Assembly: GCF_050337105.1 (NCBI RefSeq)
Contig: NZ_JAKJSQ010000013.1
Coordinates: 1-64,000, forward strand
Reading direction: 5' to 3'
DNA from: Aliivibrio_A kagoshimensis
Lineage (GTDB): Bacteria > Pseudomonadota > Gammaproteobacteria > Enterobacterales > Vibrionaceae
Length of the DNA: 64,000 nucleotides
Of this stretch, positions 16,355 to 24,050 are shown one piece after another. The notes beneath the pieces are model-generated. The model ran no database searches. It had not been told where the DNA came from and saw only the letters and a program-made list of their open reading frames with translations. The position numbers were made by a program, and so were the translations under genes. Positions within the stretch are counted from its first letter, which is position 1. Each line of letters opens with the position of its first letter.

Positions 16355-16369
16355 TACCGTGTGCGGTAT
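16354..16369. promoter_or_regulatory. Inverted repeat next to the TTATAA tract
   Basis: ATACCG-TGTG-CGGTAT, perfect six-base arms directly abutting the hexanucleotide tract; an operator or small hairpin. Confidence 0.5.
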
Positions 16370-16545
16370 CCATTTCAAGAGAAATCGATGGTTAATTGCG
16401 CACCACTTCCACCGCTCGTTCTCTTACCTATAACTCAGCGCTATATCATAGATTTTGCCTATCAAACTAAAAGGTATTACCATCTTTCTTTATCGCGTTG
16501 ATTCAGGCATATTAATCACATTGAAAATTATTTTGGAGCTTAACA

Positions 16546-16809
16546 ATGTTTGTAGTTATCTTTGGTCGTCCTGGTTGCCCATTCTGTGTTCGTGCAAAAG
16601 ATCTTGCTGAGTCATTAAAAGAGAAACGTGACGATTTCAACTATCGCTATGTTGATATTCATGCTGAAGGCATCAGTAAAGCTGACCTTGAAAAAAGTGT
16701 TGGTAAACCCGTAGAGACCGTTCCACAAATCTTTATCGATCAAGAACATGTCGGTGGATGTACAGAGTTTGAAGCCTACGCAAAAGCAAATTTAGAGCTT
16801 TTTGATTAA
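16546..16809 (+). CDS. grxA: Glutaredoxin 1 (GrxA)
   Basis: 87 residues. Active site CPFC at residues 11-14, TVPQIFID (cis-proline) and GGCTEFEAYA near the C-terminus, the GSH-binding loop, are those of GrxA, the glutathione-dependent reductant of ribonucleotide reductase and of OxyR. The cysteine in GGCTEF replaces the tyrosine of E. coli (GGYTDF). GGAG precedes the ATG. As in E. coli, the YbjL-like transporter and nfsA genes are close by. Confidence 0.92.
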   Translation: MFVVIFGRPGCPFCVRAKDLAESLKEKRDDFNYRYVDIHAEGISKADLEKSVGKPVETVPQIFIDQEHVGGCTEFEAYAKANLELFD

Positions 16810-16830
16810 TTCAAATAACGCGTAAAATTA

Positions 16831-16857
16831 AAAGGCTGATGCGAATCAGCCTTTTTT
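16831..16857 (+). terminator. Rho-independent terminator after grxA
   Basis: AAAGGCTGAT-GCGA-ATCAGCCTTT stem followed by T-rich sequence. Confidence 0.92.
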
Positions 16858-16944
16858 CATTTTTTCACTATATTCTGCTATACAACTGATGGTTATTAGT
16901 TAGACTAAGGCTTCTTTCTTTTACTCTTTCTATCGGCGTTAACC

Positions 16945-18633
16945 GTGAACATAGACGTGGCTACTCTACTCTCTGAAAACAGCATTTTACTTCTATTTGT
17001 TGTCCTTGCTATTGGCCTTACTGTAGGCAAAATCCGAATCGGTAATATGTTAATGGGCAGTTCCATTGGTGTGTTAGTGACCTCTCTGTTAATGGGCCAT
17101 CTTGGCTTTACCTTTACCGCGGAAGCACTCAATATCGGCTTTATGCTGTTTATTTTCTGTGTCGGTATAGAGGCTGGGCCTAACTTCTTCGGAATTTTCT
17201 TTCGCGACGGCAAGCACTACCTAGTGTTAGCACTTATCGTAATCAGCTCTGCTATTGGCCTTACATTAATCAGTGTTCAATTACTGAACCTCGATTTTGG
17301 GGTATCTGCAGGAATGATGGCGGGGGCGTTAACCGCGACACCTGTGTTAGTAGGCGCAAAAGATGCCATCAATTCAGGACTAGTCTCCCTCCCCGACGGC
17401 ATGAGCTACGACACGGTTTTTGAAAATTTGAGTGTGGGTTACGCCATCGCGTATCTAGTGGGTTTAACCAGCATGATCTTATTTGCCAAGTTATTACCAA
17501 AATTACAGAAGCAGAACCTTGAAGCCTCTGCGCAACAAATTGCACAAGAGCGTGGAATTGGCAGTGCCTCACAACGAAAAGTTTATCTTCCTATTATTCG
17601 TGCCTACCGAGTAGATTCAGAGCTCATCGAATGGATGGAAGGGAAAAACCTGCGTGAATTGGGTATCTACCGTCAAACAGGTTGTTACATCGAACGGATA
17701 CGTCGAAATGGCATTCTTGCTAACCCCGATGGTGATGCTATTTTACAAACCGGGGATGAAATTGCCTTAGTGGGTTATCCCGATAGTCACGCTCGCCTCG
17801 ACTCAAGCTTTCGAAACGGTAAAGAGGTGTTTGATCGCAACTTACTCGACTTACGTATTGTCGAAGAGGAGATTGTGGTTAAGAGTGACAGCATTGCAGG
17901 GAAGCGCCTCTCAGCAATCAATTTATCTGAATATGGTTGTTTCTTAAACCGCGTAGTCAGAGCACAAATTGAGATGCCGATGGAGCATGATATTGTACTG
18001 GCCAAAGGGGATGTTCTGCAGGTTAGTGGCGAAAAAAGTCGCGTACTTGGTCTTGCTGAGCGTATTGGTTTTATCTCAATTCACAGTCAGATTGCCGATT
18101 TGATCGCTTTTTGCAGTTTCTTTGTTCTGGGAATTCTTTTTGGCCTTATTACCATGTCCTTTGGCCAAATGACTTTTGGGTTAGGTAATGCAGTTGGTTT
18201 ATTGATTTCCGGTATTACCCTTGGGTATTTACGAGCCAACCACCCCACTTTCGGTTATGTACCCCAAGGGGCATTAAACTTCTCTAAAGATCTTGGTTTA
18301 ATGGTCTTTATGGTGGGCATTGGTTTGAGTGCGGGCAGTAATATTTTTGAGTATCTCTCACTCATCGGTCCAAAAGTGATCGCGGCAAGTTTCGCTATCA
18401 GTGTGGTGCCGGTATTTATCGCCTATCTATTTGGTGCTTATGTGTTAAAAATGAACCGAGCACTGTTGATTGGTGCCATTATCGGTGCACGAACCTGTGC
18501 CCCTGCAATGGATGTGGTGAACGAGCATGCCAGAAGTACGATTCCCGCGCTGGGTTATGCCGGAACTTACGCGATTGCCAATATCTTAATGACCATTGCA
18601 GGTACCGCGTTAGTCATATTTACTCGGTATTAA
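16945..18633 (+). CDS. YbjL-like transporter of the AspT/YidE family
   Basis: 562 residues, GTG start. Two membrane domains of about five helices each (~8-180 and ~375-560) flank two soluble RCK_C (TrkA-C) domains at ~205-290 and ~295-370. The family includes the aspartate:alanine exchanger AspT and E. coli YbjL, shown to transport glutamate; the direction and substrate here are unknown. The C-terminal IGAIIGARTCAPAMDVVNE is highly characteristic. It is downstream of grxA, the same association as in E. coli. No clear Shine-Dalgarno precedes the GTG, so the exact start is tentative. Confidence 0.85.
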   Translation: MNIDVATLLSENSILLLFVVLAIGLTVGKIRIGNMLMGSSIGVLVTSLLMGHLGFTFTAEALNIGFMLFIFCVGIEAGPNFFGIFFRDGKHYLVLALIVISSAIGLTLISVQLLNLDFGVSAGMMAGALTATPVLVGAKDAINSGLVSLPDGMSYDTVFENLSVGYAIAYLVGLTSMILFAKLLPKLQKQNLEASAQQIAQERGIGSASQRKVYLPIIRAYRVDSELIEWMEGKNLRELGIYRQTGCYIERIRRNGILANPDGDAILQTGDEIALVGYPDSHARLDSSFRNGKEVFDRNLLDLRIVEEEIVVKSDSIAGKRLSAINLSEYGCFLNRVVRAQIEMPMEHDIVLAKGDVLQVSGEKSRVLGLAERIGFISIHSQIADLIAFCSFFVLGILFGLITMSFGQMTFGLGNAVGLLISGITLGYLRANHPTFGYVPQGALNFSKDLGLMVFMVGIGLSAGSNIFEYLSLIGPKVIAASFAISVVPVFIAYLFGAYVLKMNRALLIGAIIGARTCAPAMDVVNEHARSTIPALGYAGTYAIANILMTIAGTALVIFTRY

Positions 18634-18651
18634 ACCTAAACTGACGGCATT

Positions 18652-18692
18652 AAAAAAGGCGCTACTGCAAATCACGGTAGCGCCTTTTTATT
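18652..18692. terminator. Bidirectional terminator between the YbjL-like gene and fabV
   Basis: GGCGCTAC / GTAGCGCC stem with an 11-base loop, A6 on the left and T5 on the right. Confidence 0.92.
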
Positions 18693-18705
18693 ATTGAATC
18701 AGCAA

Positions 18706-19908
18706 TTAGATATCAGCAACATCAAAGTTAACTTCAGGGTTAACGTCAGCCGCATAATCCACAGCGTCCACACCAAAGCCAAACAGTTTTAAGAACTCTT
18801 CTTTATATTCAGCGTAGTCCGTTAGCTCTTTCACATTTTCTGTAGTGACTTGTGGCCACATCTTCTGACAATGCGCTTGAATATCATCACGCAATTCCCA
18901 ATCGTCGAGACGTAAGCGGTTTGCTTCATCAACATCTGGTGTTGCGCCATCTTCACGGTATAAACGCTGAGTGAACATGCGATAAATTTGTTGCATACAC
19001 CCTTCGTGAACACCCTCTTCACGCATCTTCTTAAAGACCATCGCAATATACAGTGGCATAACCGGAATAGCAGAACTTGCTTGAGTCACAACACTCTTAA
19101 GTACGGCAACGTTCGCTGTGCCACCCTTAGTCGATAATTTTTCATTCAGTGCTGTTGCTGCGCGATCGAGATCCATCTTCGCTTTGCCTAACGCACCTTC
19201 CCAATAGATTGGCCAAGTAAGCTCAGTGCCGATGTAACTATAAGCAACGGTCTTACAACCTTCTGCAAGCACACCCGCCTCTTCAAGAGCAGCCATCCAC
19301 AGCTCCCAATCTTCACCACCCATTACGGTAACGGTGTCTTTGATCTCTTGATCTGAAGCTGGCTCTACGCTCGCCTCAATGATCACGTCTTTATTGGTAT
19401 CAATCGCTGTTGCGGTGTACGTATCGCCGATTGGTTTTAATGATGAGCGAATCACTTCACCGGTTTCTGGCATTTTACGTACTGGTGACGCTAATGAGTA
19501 AACCACCATATCAATCTGACCAAGGTCAGATTTGATTAAATCGATCGCTTTTTGCTTCGCTTCGTTTGAGAAAGCATCGCCATTTAAGCTTTTTGAGTAG
19601 AGGCCTTCTTCTTTTGCAAACTTATCGAATGCAGCAGAGTTATACCATCCAGCAGTTCCCGGTTTTTTCTCAGTACCTGCTTTTTCAAAGAACACACCGA
19701 TAGTTGAAGCGCCACCACCAAATGCCGCAGCAATTCGAGAAGAGAGTCCGTAACCACTTGATGAGCCCACGACTAATACACGCTTAGGTGCATTGGCAAT
19801 TGGGCCTTGCGCTTTAGTGTAAGCAATTTGCTCTTTTACGTTTTCTTCACAGCCAATTGGATGTGTCGTTGTACAGATAAATCCACGAGTCTTTGGTTTG
19901 ATGATCAT
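18706..19908 (-). CDS. fabV: Trans-2-enoyl-ACP/CoA reductase FabV (NADH)
   Basis: 400 residues, the length of FabV, the triclosan-resistant enoyl reductase first described in V. cholerae. Seen: NADH-binding VLVVGSSSGYGLSSR (~44-58), the Tyr-(x)8-Lys active site with Tyr235 and Lys244 in IYWEGALGKAK, and the N-terminal substrate loop RGFICTTTHPIGC. It reduces the enoyl group in the last step of fatty-acid elongation. Monocistronic, ATG preceded by AAGGACAAC. Confidence 0.95.
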   Translation of the reverse strand: MIIKPKTRGFICTTTHPIGCEENVKEQIAYTKAQGPIANAPKRVLVVGSSSGYGLSSRIAAAFGGGASTIGVFFEKAGTEKKPGTAGWYNSAAFDKFAKEEGLYSKSLNGDAFSNEAKQKAIDLIKSDLGQIDMVVYSLASPVRKMPETGEVIRSSLKPIGDTYTATAIDTNKDVIIEASVEPASDQEIKDTVTVMGGEDWELWMAALEEAGVLAEGCKTVAYSYIGTELTWPIYWEGALGKAKMDLDRAATALNEKLSTKGGTANVAVLKSVVTQASSAIPVMPLYIAMVFKKMREEGVHEGCMQQIYRMFTQRLYREDGATPDVDEANRLRLDDWELRDDIQAHCQKMWPQVTTENVKELTDYAEYKEEFLKLFGFGVDAVDYAADVNPEVNFDVADI

Positions 19909-20129
19909 AATCAGTTGTCCTTTTAATTTTCACTATAGAATAAAAGGTTATCTATGAATACGCACCTGATTTATCCATTTTTTGCCTAAATAATCCAGTG
20001 GTTGGATCACTTAGCTAAAATTACCACTCCATTTTCTTATTCTTTCAGATGCTGTTTTTCTCTATTAGTGTCCTATATTTCCCTGTATTGTACTTTTACC
20101 TGCGTCTTTATTTATTACATGGAAGATTT

Positions 20130-20852
20130 ATGAATTCAGTTATCGATACCATTTTAGCTCACCGCTCTATTCGCTCGTTTACTCAAGATCCTATCTCTGC
20201 TGAACAATTAGAGACCATCCTTAACGCGGGAATTGCTGCTTCAACCTCCAGTTTACTGCAGGTGAATTCCATTATACGAGTGACGGACCCAATCAAACGT
20301 AAAGCATTGGCTGAATTTGCCGGAGGTCAATCTTATGTGGAGAGTGCCGCTGAGTTTTTGGTATTTTGCATCGATTTTCAACGTCATCATGAGATGAATG
20401 ATCAAATAAAACCCGAATATACTGAGTTAACGATTATCGGTGCTGTGGATGCGGGCATCATGGCGCAGAACTGTATTTTAGCGGCAGAATCAATGGGGTT
20501 GGGTGGTGTTTACATAGGCGGATTAAGAAACAGTGCTAAAGAGGTCGATGAGTTACTTGAATTGCCTCAGTACACCGCCGTCTTGTTTGGCATGTGCCTT
20601 GGTCACCCGGACCAAAATCCACAAACTAAACCGCGCTTATCTCCAACGGTGATTGTTCATGAAAATCAGTATCAAGCGTTAGATAAAACGGAAGTCGACC
20701 GCTATGACAACGAAATGCAGAAATACTACGCTTCTCGCTCTAGTAATCAGAAACAGAGTACTTGGTCAGAACAGATTACTGGAAAGCTCTCTGGGGAGTC
20801 TCGTCCACACATTAAAGGCTACTTAAACAGTAAGGGGTTGGCGAAGAAATAA
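20130..20852 (+). CDS. nfsA: Oxygen-insensitive NADPH nitroreductase NfsA
   Basis: 240 residues from ATG 20130, preceded by GGAAGA; an upstream in-frame start at 20049 would add a hydrophobic 27-residue leader not found in the family. Begins with the signature NSVIDTILAHRSIRSFTQDPI and has AASTSSLLQVNS, LGGVYIGGLRN and the arginine-containing LSPTVIVHENQY tail region typical of NfsA. FMN enzyme reducing nitroaromatics, quinones and chromate with two electrons. As in E. coli it is near grxA and the YbjL-like gene. Confidence 0.9.
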   Translation: MNSVIDTILAHRSIRSFTQDPISAEQLETILNAGIAASTSSLLQVNSIIRVTDPIKRKALAEFAGGQSYVESAAEFLVFCIDFQRHHEMNDQIKPEYTELTIIGAVDAGIMAQNCILAAESMGLGGVYIGGLRNSAKEVDELLELPQYTAVLFGMCLGHPDQNPQTKPRLSPTVIVHENQYQALDKTEVDRYDNEMQKYYASRSSNQKQSTWSEQITGKLSGESRPHIKGYLNSKGLAKK

Positions 20853-20862
20853 CGCCTGTAAC

Positions 20863-20890
20863 TAAGGGCTGATAAACAATCCAGCCCTTA
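20863..20890. terminator. Terminator between nfsA and the convergent CMD gene
   Basis: Perfect nine-base stem TAAGGGCTG / CAGCCCTTA; weak T-tract. Confidence 0.7.
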
Positions 20891-20898
20891 CCTTACTA

Positions 20899-21333
20899 TT
20901 AATGCTCCATCTTTGTCGCCAGAGCAAAACGGTTCCAAGCATTGATCATAATCACCTGCATCATCACTTGCGCTAACTGCTCTTCGCCAAGCAGCTCCAC
21001 TCCCTGTTGGTAGCTATCGTCACACAGACCCTGATTTGAGATAAGTGTCATTTCATCGGTTATCGCGAGAATGGCACGCTCTTTCTGATCAAACAGTGGC
21101 GACTCTTGCCACGCCGATAAGGCAAACAGTTTCTGTTGTTCAATACCAATTTCTCCCGCTTGGGTCGTATGCATCTGAATGCAATAAGCGCACTGGTTAA
21201 TCATTGAAGCGCGTATCTTAATCAACTCTTTCAAAGCAGCAGATAGCCCTACCTCTGCAAGGTAATTTTCAATCGATAGCATCGCTGTTAACGCAGCAGG
21301 TTCTGTCTTAGCAATATCAATACGTGTGGTCAT
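20899..21333 (-). CDS. Carboxymuconolactone decarboxylase/AhpD-like protein
   Basis: 144 residues. Contains the redox motif C-x-x-C-x3-H in QCAYCIQMHT (~51-60), shared by AhpD-type alkylhydroperoxidases. The C-terminal half NAWNRFALATK is also common in this family. Probable small peroxidase or thiol-redox protein. Divergent from a LysR regulator 124 bases away, which is likely to control it; AGGAAAG precedes the ATG. Confidence 0.85.
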   Translation of the reverse strand: MTTRIDIAKTEPAALTAMLSIENYLAEVGLSAALKELIKIRASMINQCAYCIQMHTTQAGEIGIEQQKLFALSAWQESPLFDQKERAILAITDEMTLISNQGLCDDSYQQGVELLGEEQLAQVMMQVIMINAWNRFALATKMEH

Positions 21334-21393
21334 CGTCTTTCCTTTCCTTCATTAAATAATTCGCTTTATTGCGATGACGGTATTGTGCATAAT

Positions 21394-21410
21394 TTCATTT
21401 AATCAATGAA
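21394..21410. promoter_or_regulatory. Candidate LysR-type operator
   Basis: TTCATT-TAATC-AATGAA, a perfect interrupted palindrome midway between the divergent AhpD-like and LysR genes, containing the T-N11-A pattern expected of LysR regulators. Confidence 0.5.
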
Positions 21411-21457
21411 TAGCATGTAAAACTGAAATAGTTTTGCATAAAACGCAAAGGTGTATC

Positions 21458-22354
21458 ATGTTAGATTTAATCAAAGTCTTTGATCAAGTGGTAGAGTCAG
21501 GCAGCTTCTCTCAAGCAGGTAAAGTGTTGAATATGGCGCCTTCTTCCGTGGCCAGAAATATTGATAACCTAGAAGCGTCAATCAAAACCACTTTATTTAA
21601 ACGAAGTACCCGGCAGATCATTCTCACTGAAGAGGGTCAATACTTCCATCAGCAATCCATTCATCTGCTTCGCGACACGGAAAAGCTACTCAATGAAATG
21701 CGATCTGACAATGATAAACCTGAAGGAATGCTCCGAATTTCTGTATTTGAAAGTTACGGTAACCTCTGCCTTGCGCCGATCATTCCCGAGTTTCTTCAGC
21801 GCTATCCAAACATCCAAATTGAGTTAGACCTAAATAACCATATGGTTGATCTCAACAGTGATAATATTGATATCGCCATTCGTATAGGCACGCCTCAAGA
21901 TAGCGGACTCAAAGCACGCAAATTATTGACTAATTACACCTCTCTGGTCGCCTCTCCGCACTATTTGTCCCAATCCCCCGCCATTGAGCGCCCAGAAGAT
22001 CTTCAGCAGCATAACTGCTTATTAATCAGCCATGAAAGGCAACGTAATCACTGGTTTCTTAAAAGAGGTCAGATAACAAAAAAAGTATCCGTTAGCGGGA
22101 ATTTAATCTCAAAGGGCGGCTCTCCGCTGTTAAATGCGGCCCTATTTGGCAGCGGTGTACTGCTGCTGTCTGATTGGATGGTTACCCCCTACCTAGAAAG
22201 CAAACAGTTGGTACATCTGCTACCTGAGTGGACCGCAACTCACAGTGAGAGCGGCAGTGGTGATATCTATGCCATCTATAAAAGTTCACACTACCCCAAG
22301 CCACATATCCGTGCCTTTTTAGACTTTTTAGTGAGCCAGCAGCGTCTATTTTAA
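21458..22354 (+). CDS. LysR-family transcriptional regulator
   Basis: 298 residues from ATG 21458, preceded by AAAGGTG; an upstream in-frame TTG at 21434 is unlikely. N-terminal winged helix-turn-helix (SGSFSQAGKVLNMAPSSVAR, then NIDNLEASIKTTLF) and C-terminal periplasmic-binding-type effector domain (~90-290). The opening DLIKVFDQVVESGSFSQA resembles the DsdC/AaeR-like branch that often controls adjacent redox enzymes. Likely regulates the divergent AhpD-like gene. The downstream nitroreductase operon has its own promoter and operator. Confidence 0.88.
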   Translation: MLDLIKVFDQVVESGSFSQAGKVLNMAPSSVARNIDNLEASIKTTLFKRSTRQIILTEEGQYFHQQSIHLLRDTEKLLNEMRSDNDKPEGMLRISVFESYGNLCLAPIIPEFLQRYPNIQIELDLNNHMVDLNSDNIDIAIRIGTPQDSGLKARKLLTNYTSLVASPHYLSQSPAIERPEDLQQHNCLLISHERQRNHWFLKRGQITKKVSVSGNLISKGGSPLLNAALFGSGVLLLSDWMVTPYLESKQLVHLLPEWTATHSESGSGDIYAIYKSSHYPKPHIRAFLDFLVSQQRLF

Positions 22355-22363
22355 TATCCCACC

Positions 22364-22411
22364 TTGACTATAGTACGATATCGTACCATTATAATGCGAT
22401 ATCGTACTATA
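22364..22411 (+). promoter_or_regulatory. Promoter with nested palindromic operators for the nitroreductase-marR operon
   Basis: A -35-like TTGACT (22364-22369) and -10 TATAAT (22390-22395) are spaced 20 bases. GTACGATATCGTAC (22373-22386) is a perfect palindrome in the spacer, and CGATATCG recurs at 22397-22404. The outer arms, TATAGTACGATATCG (22369-22383) and CGATATCGTACTATA (22397-22411), are exact reverse complements. A dimeric repressor such as the MarR protein encoded in the same operon would block RNA polymerase here. Confidence 0.8.
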
Positions 22412-22425
22412 TGAGAGTAAGAAAG

Positions 22426-23529
22426 ATGAAATCGAGCAGAAGAAATTTTCTAAAAATATTGGGTGGCGGAACTATCTTGGCAGCAACAGGCGCAGGAGCA
22501 TTCCTTGCCACTCGTACACCGAATAAAGCATTAGCACCATGGGAGATGGCAGGAAAGTATCAAGATGTTAGAAAGTGGGCACTCTCTTATGCCTTATTAG
22601 CGCCCAACCCTCATAACCGTCAACCTTGGCAGGTCGACTTATCAACACCCGATCAAGTAACTATCTATCGCGATAAAACCAAAGATCTGCGTCACACCGA
22701 TCCCATGGCACGTCAGTTAACTATTGGTATGGGCTGTTTCTTGGAGCTACTCTCTCTTGCTGCAAGCAATGTTGACCATAACGTAACCTATAACTTGTTT
22801 CCAAATGGCGAAGAGGGACCAATTGCTATCGCTAAGTTCACCAAAGGGGCGCAGGCTGATCCGCTGTTTTCACAAGTGATGAAACGTCGCTCATGCAAAG
22901 AGGCTTTTGAAGATAAGCCTGTATCTGCTCAATTGGCTACACAACTCTCCTCTTATGGAAATGTCATTATTAATGCGAAAAAAGTAGCGGAAGTGAAAAA
23001 GCTGACGTGGGATGCTTGGTTAGTCGAAGCTGAAACGCCTAGAACGTGGCAAGAGAGTGTCGACTTAATGCGAATAGGTAAAGAGTCTGTTAATACCAAC
23101 CCTGATGGTATCGATATCAGTGGCGCAAAAATGGAAGTACTTAAACTGATGGGGATTATGAACAAAGAGTCTCTGCTTGACCGCTCGTCCAGCGGCTACC
23201 TTGAAGGTGTGAAAATTTATAAGAATATGCTGAATTCAACTCCGGCTTATTGTACGATTACCACCGCCTCTAACTCACGAATTGACCAAATTGATGCGGG
23301 AAGACGTTGGATTCGTTTAAACCTTGCAACCACATCACTTGGTTTGGCACTGCACCCAGTTAGCCAATCGCTGCAAGAGTTTCCTGAGATGGCAGAGCAC
23401 TACCAACATGCACAGCAACTGCTTGCTAAACCTGGACATACCGTTCAAATGTTAGGCCGACTTGGTTTTGGACCAATGACAGCGCAAACACCTCGCTGGC
23501 CGTTAGAGGAAAAAATAGTTCATGGATAA
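22426..23529 (+). CDS. Tat-exported nitroreductase-family protein
   Basis: About 367 residues from ATG 22426. Twin-arginine signal SSRRNFLKILGGGTILAATG with a hydrophobic core, so it is exported folded, presumably with flavin bound. The body has LLAPNPHNRQPWQVDL (~55-70), the nitroreductase FMN phosphate-binding region also seen in Acg-type proteins, and GRRWIRLNLATTSLGLALHPVSQ, the second flavin contact. Substrate unknown. Its stop overlaps the marR start by eight bases, so the two are translationally coupled. Upstream ATG at 22411 is in frame but overlaps the operator. Confidence 0.82.
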   Translation: MKSSRRNFLKILGGGTILAATGAGAFLATRTPNKALAPWEMAGKYQDVRKWALSYALLAPNPHNRQPWQVDLSTPDQVTIYRDKTKDLRHTDPMARQLTIGMGCFLELLSLAASNVDHNVTYNLFPNGEEGPIAIAKFTKGAQADPLFSQVMKRRSCKEAFEDKPVSAQLATQLSSYGNVIINAKKVAEVKKLTWDAWLVEAETPRTWQESVDLMRIGKESVNTNPDGIDISGAKMEVLKLMGIMNKESLLDRSSSGYLEGVKIYKNMLNSTPAYCTITTASNSRIDQIDAGRRWIRLNLATTSLGLALHPVSQSLQEFPEMAEHYQHAQQLLAKPGHTVQMLGRLGFGPMTAQTPRWPLEEKIVHG

Positions 23530-23971
23530 ACAAGATTTAGGTCTCTATTTTGAGCTGTTCAATGAGATTGGTATTATTGAACAACTGAGCCGTACCTCAT
23601 TAGAGACGCTACTTCCAAATGGTTTTTTACAGTCGCATTTTTCTGTACTAAACCATTTAATCAGAGTCAGGGATGGTGGTACGCCATTACAAATTGCTAA
23701 TGCATTCCAAGTACCCAAAACCACCATGACTCACACTTTGGCGATTTTAGAAAAACACAACTTAATTGTAATGCGTGCCAATCCAAAAGATGGCCGAAGC
23801 AAGTGTGTTTGGATAACCGATGAGGGAAGAGCATTTAGAGATGAGTCTATCGCTAAACTGAGCCATAGCTTACTCCTTCTGTCAAAGCATATAGACGCTG
23901 AAAAAGTTGCGGCACTCTTACCGATTCTTAAAGAGTTGAGAATCTACCTTGATGAGCATCGAGGTAGCTAG
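23522..23971 (+). CDS. MarR-family transcriptional regulator
   Basis: 149 residues. Winged helix in the middle: RDGGTPLQIANAFQVPKTTM (~50-69) recognition region, then LEKHNLIVMRANPKDGRSK, the wing with the D-x-R of MarR proteins. Overlaps the nitroreductase stop codon. Probable autorepressor of the operon through the palindromes at 22364-22411; the inducer may be an oxidised or nitro compound handled by the exported enzyme. Confidence 0.88.
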   Translation: MDKQDLGLYFELFNEIGIIEQLSRTSLETLLPNGFLQSHFSVLNHLIRVRDGGTPLQIANAFQVPKTTMTHTLAILEKHNLIVMRANPKDGRSKCVWITDEGRAFRDESIAKLSHSLLLLSKHIDAEKVAALLPILKELRIYLDEHRGS

Positions 23972-23996
23972 AGACCAATATGGTAGCTTTTCAGAT

Positions 23997-24031
23997 AAAA
24001 AAATACGCAGCCATTACTGCGTATTTTTTTG
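23997..24031. terminator. Bidirectional terminator
   Basis: ATACGCAG-CCATTA-CTGCGTAT stem flanked by A7 and T7, between marR (+) and the fadE-like gene (-). Confidence 0.93.
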
Positions 24032-24050
24032 TTTGCTCTTAGGTTACTTA

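Noticed and set aside
16905..17213. Open reverse-strand frame opposite the start of the YbjL-like gene
   Set aside because: Low-complexity Pro/Lys/Ile-rich composition typical of an antisense shadow; no start signal.
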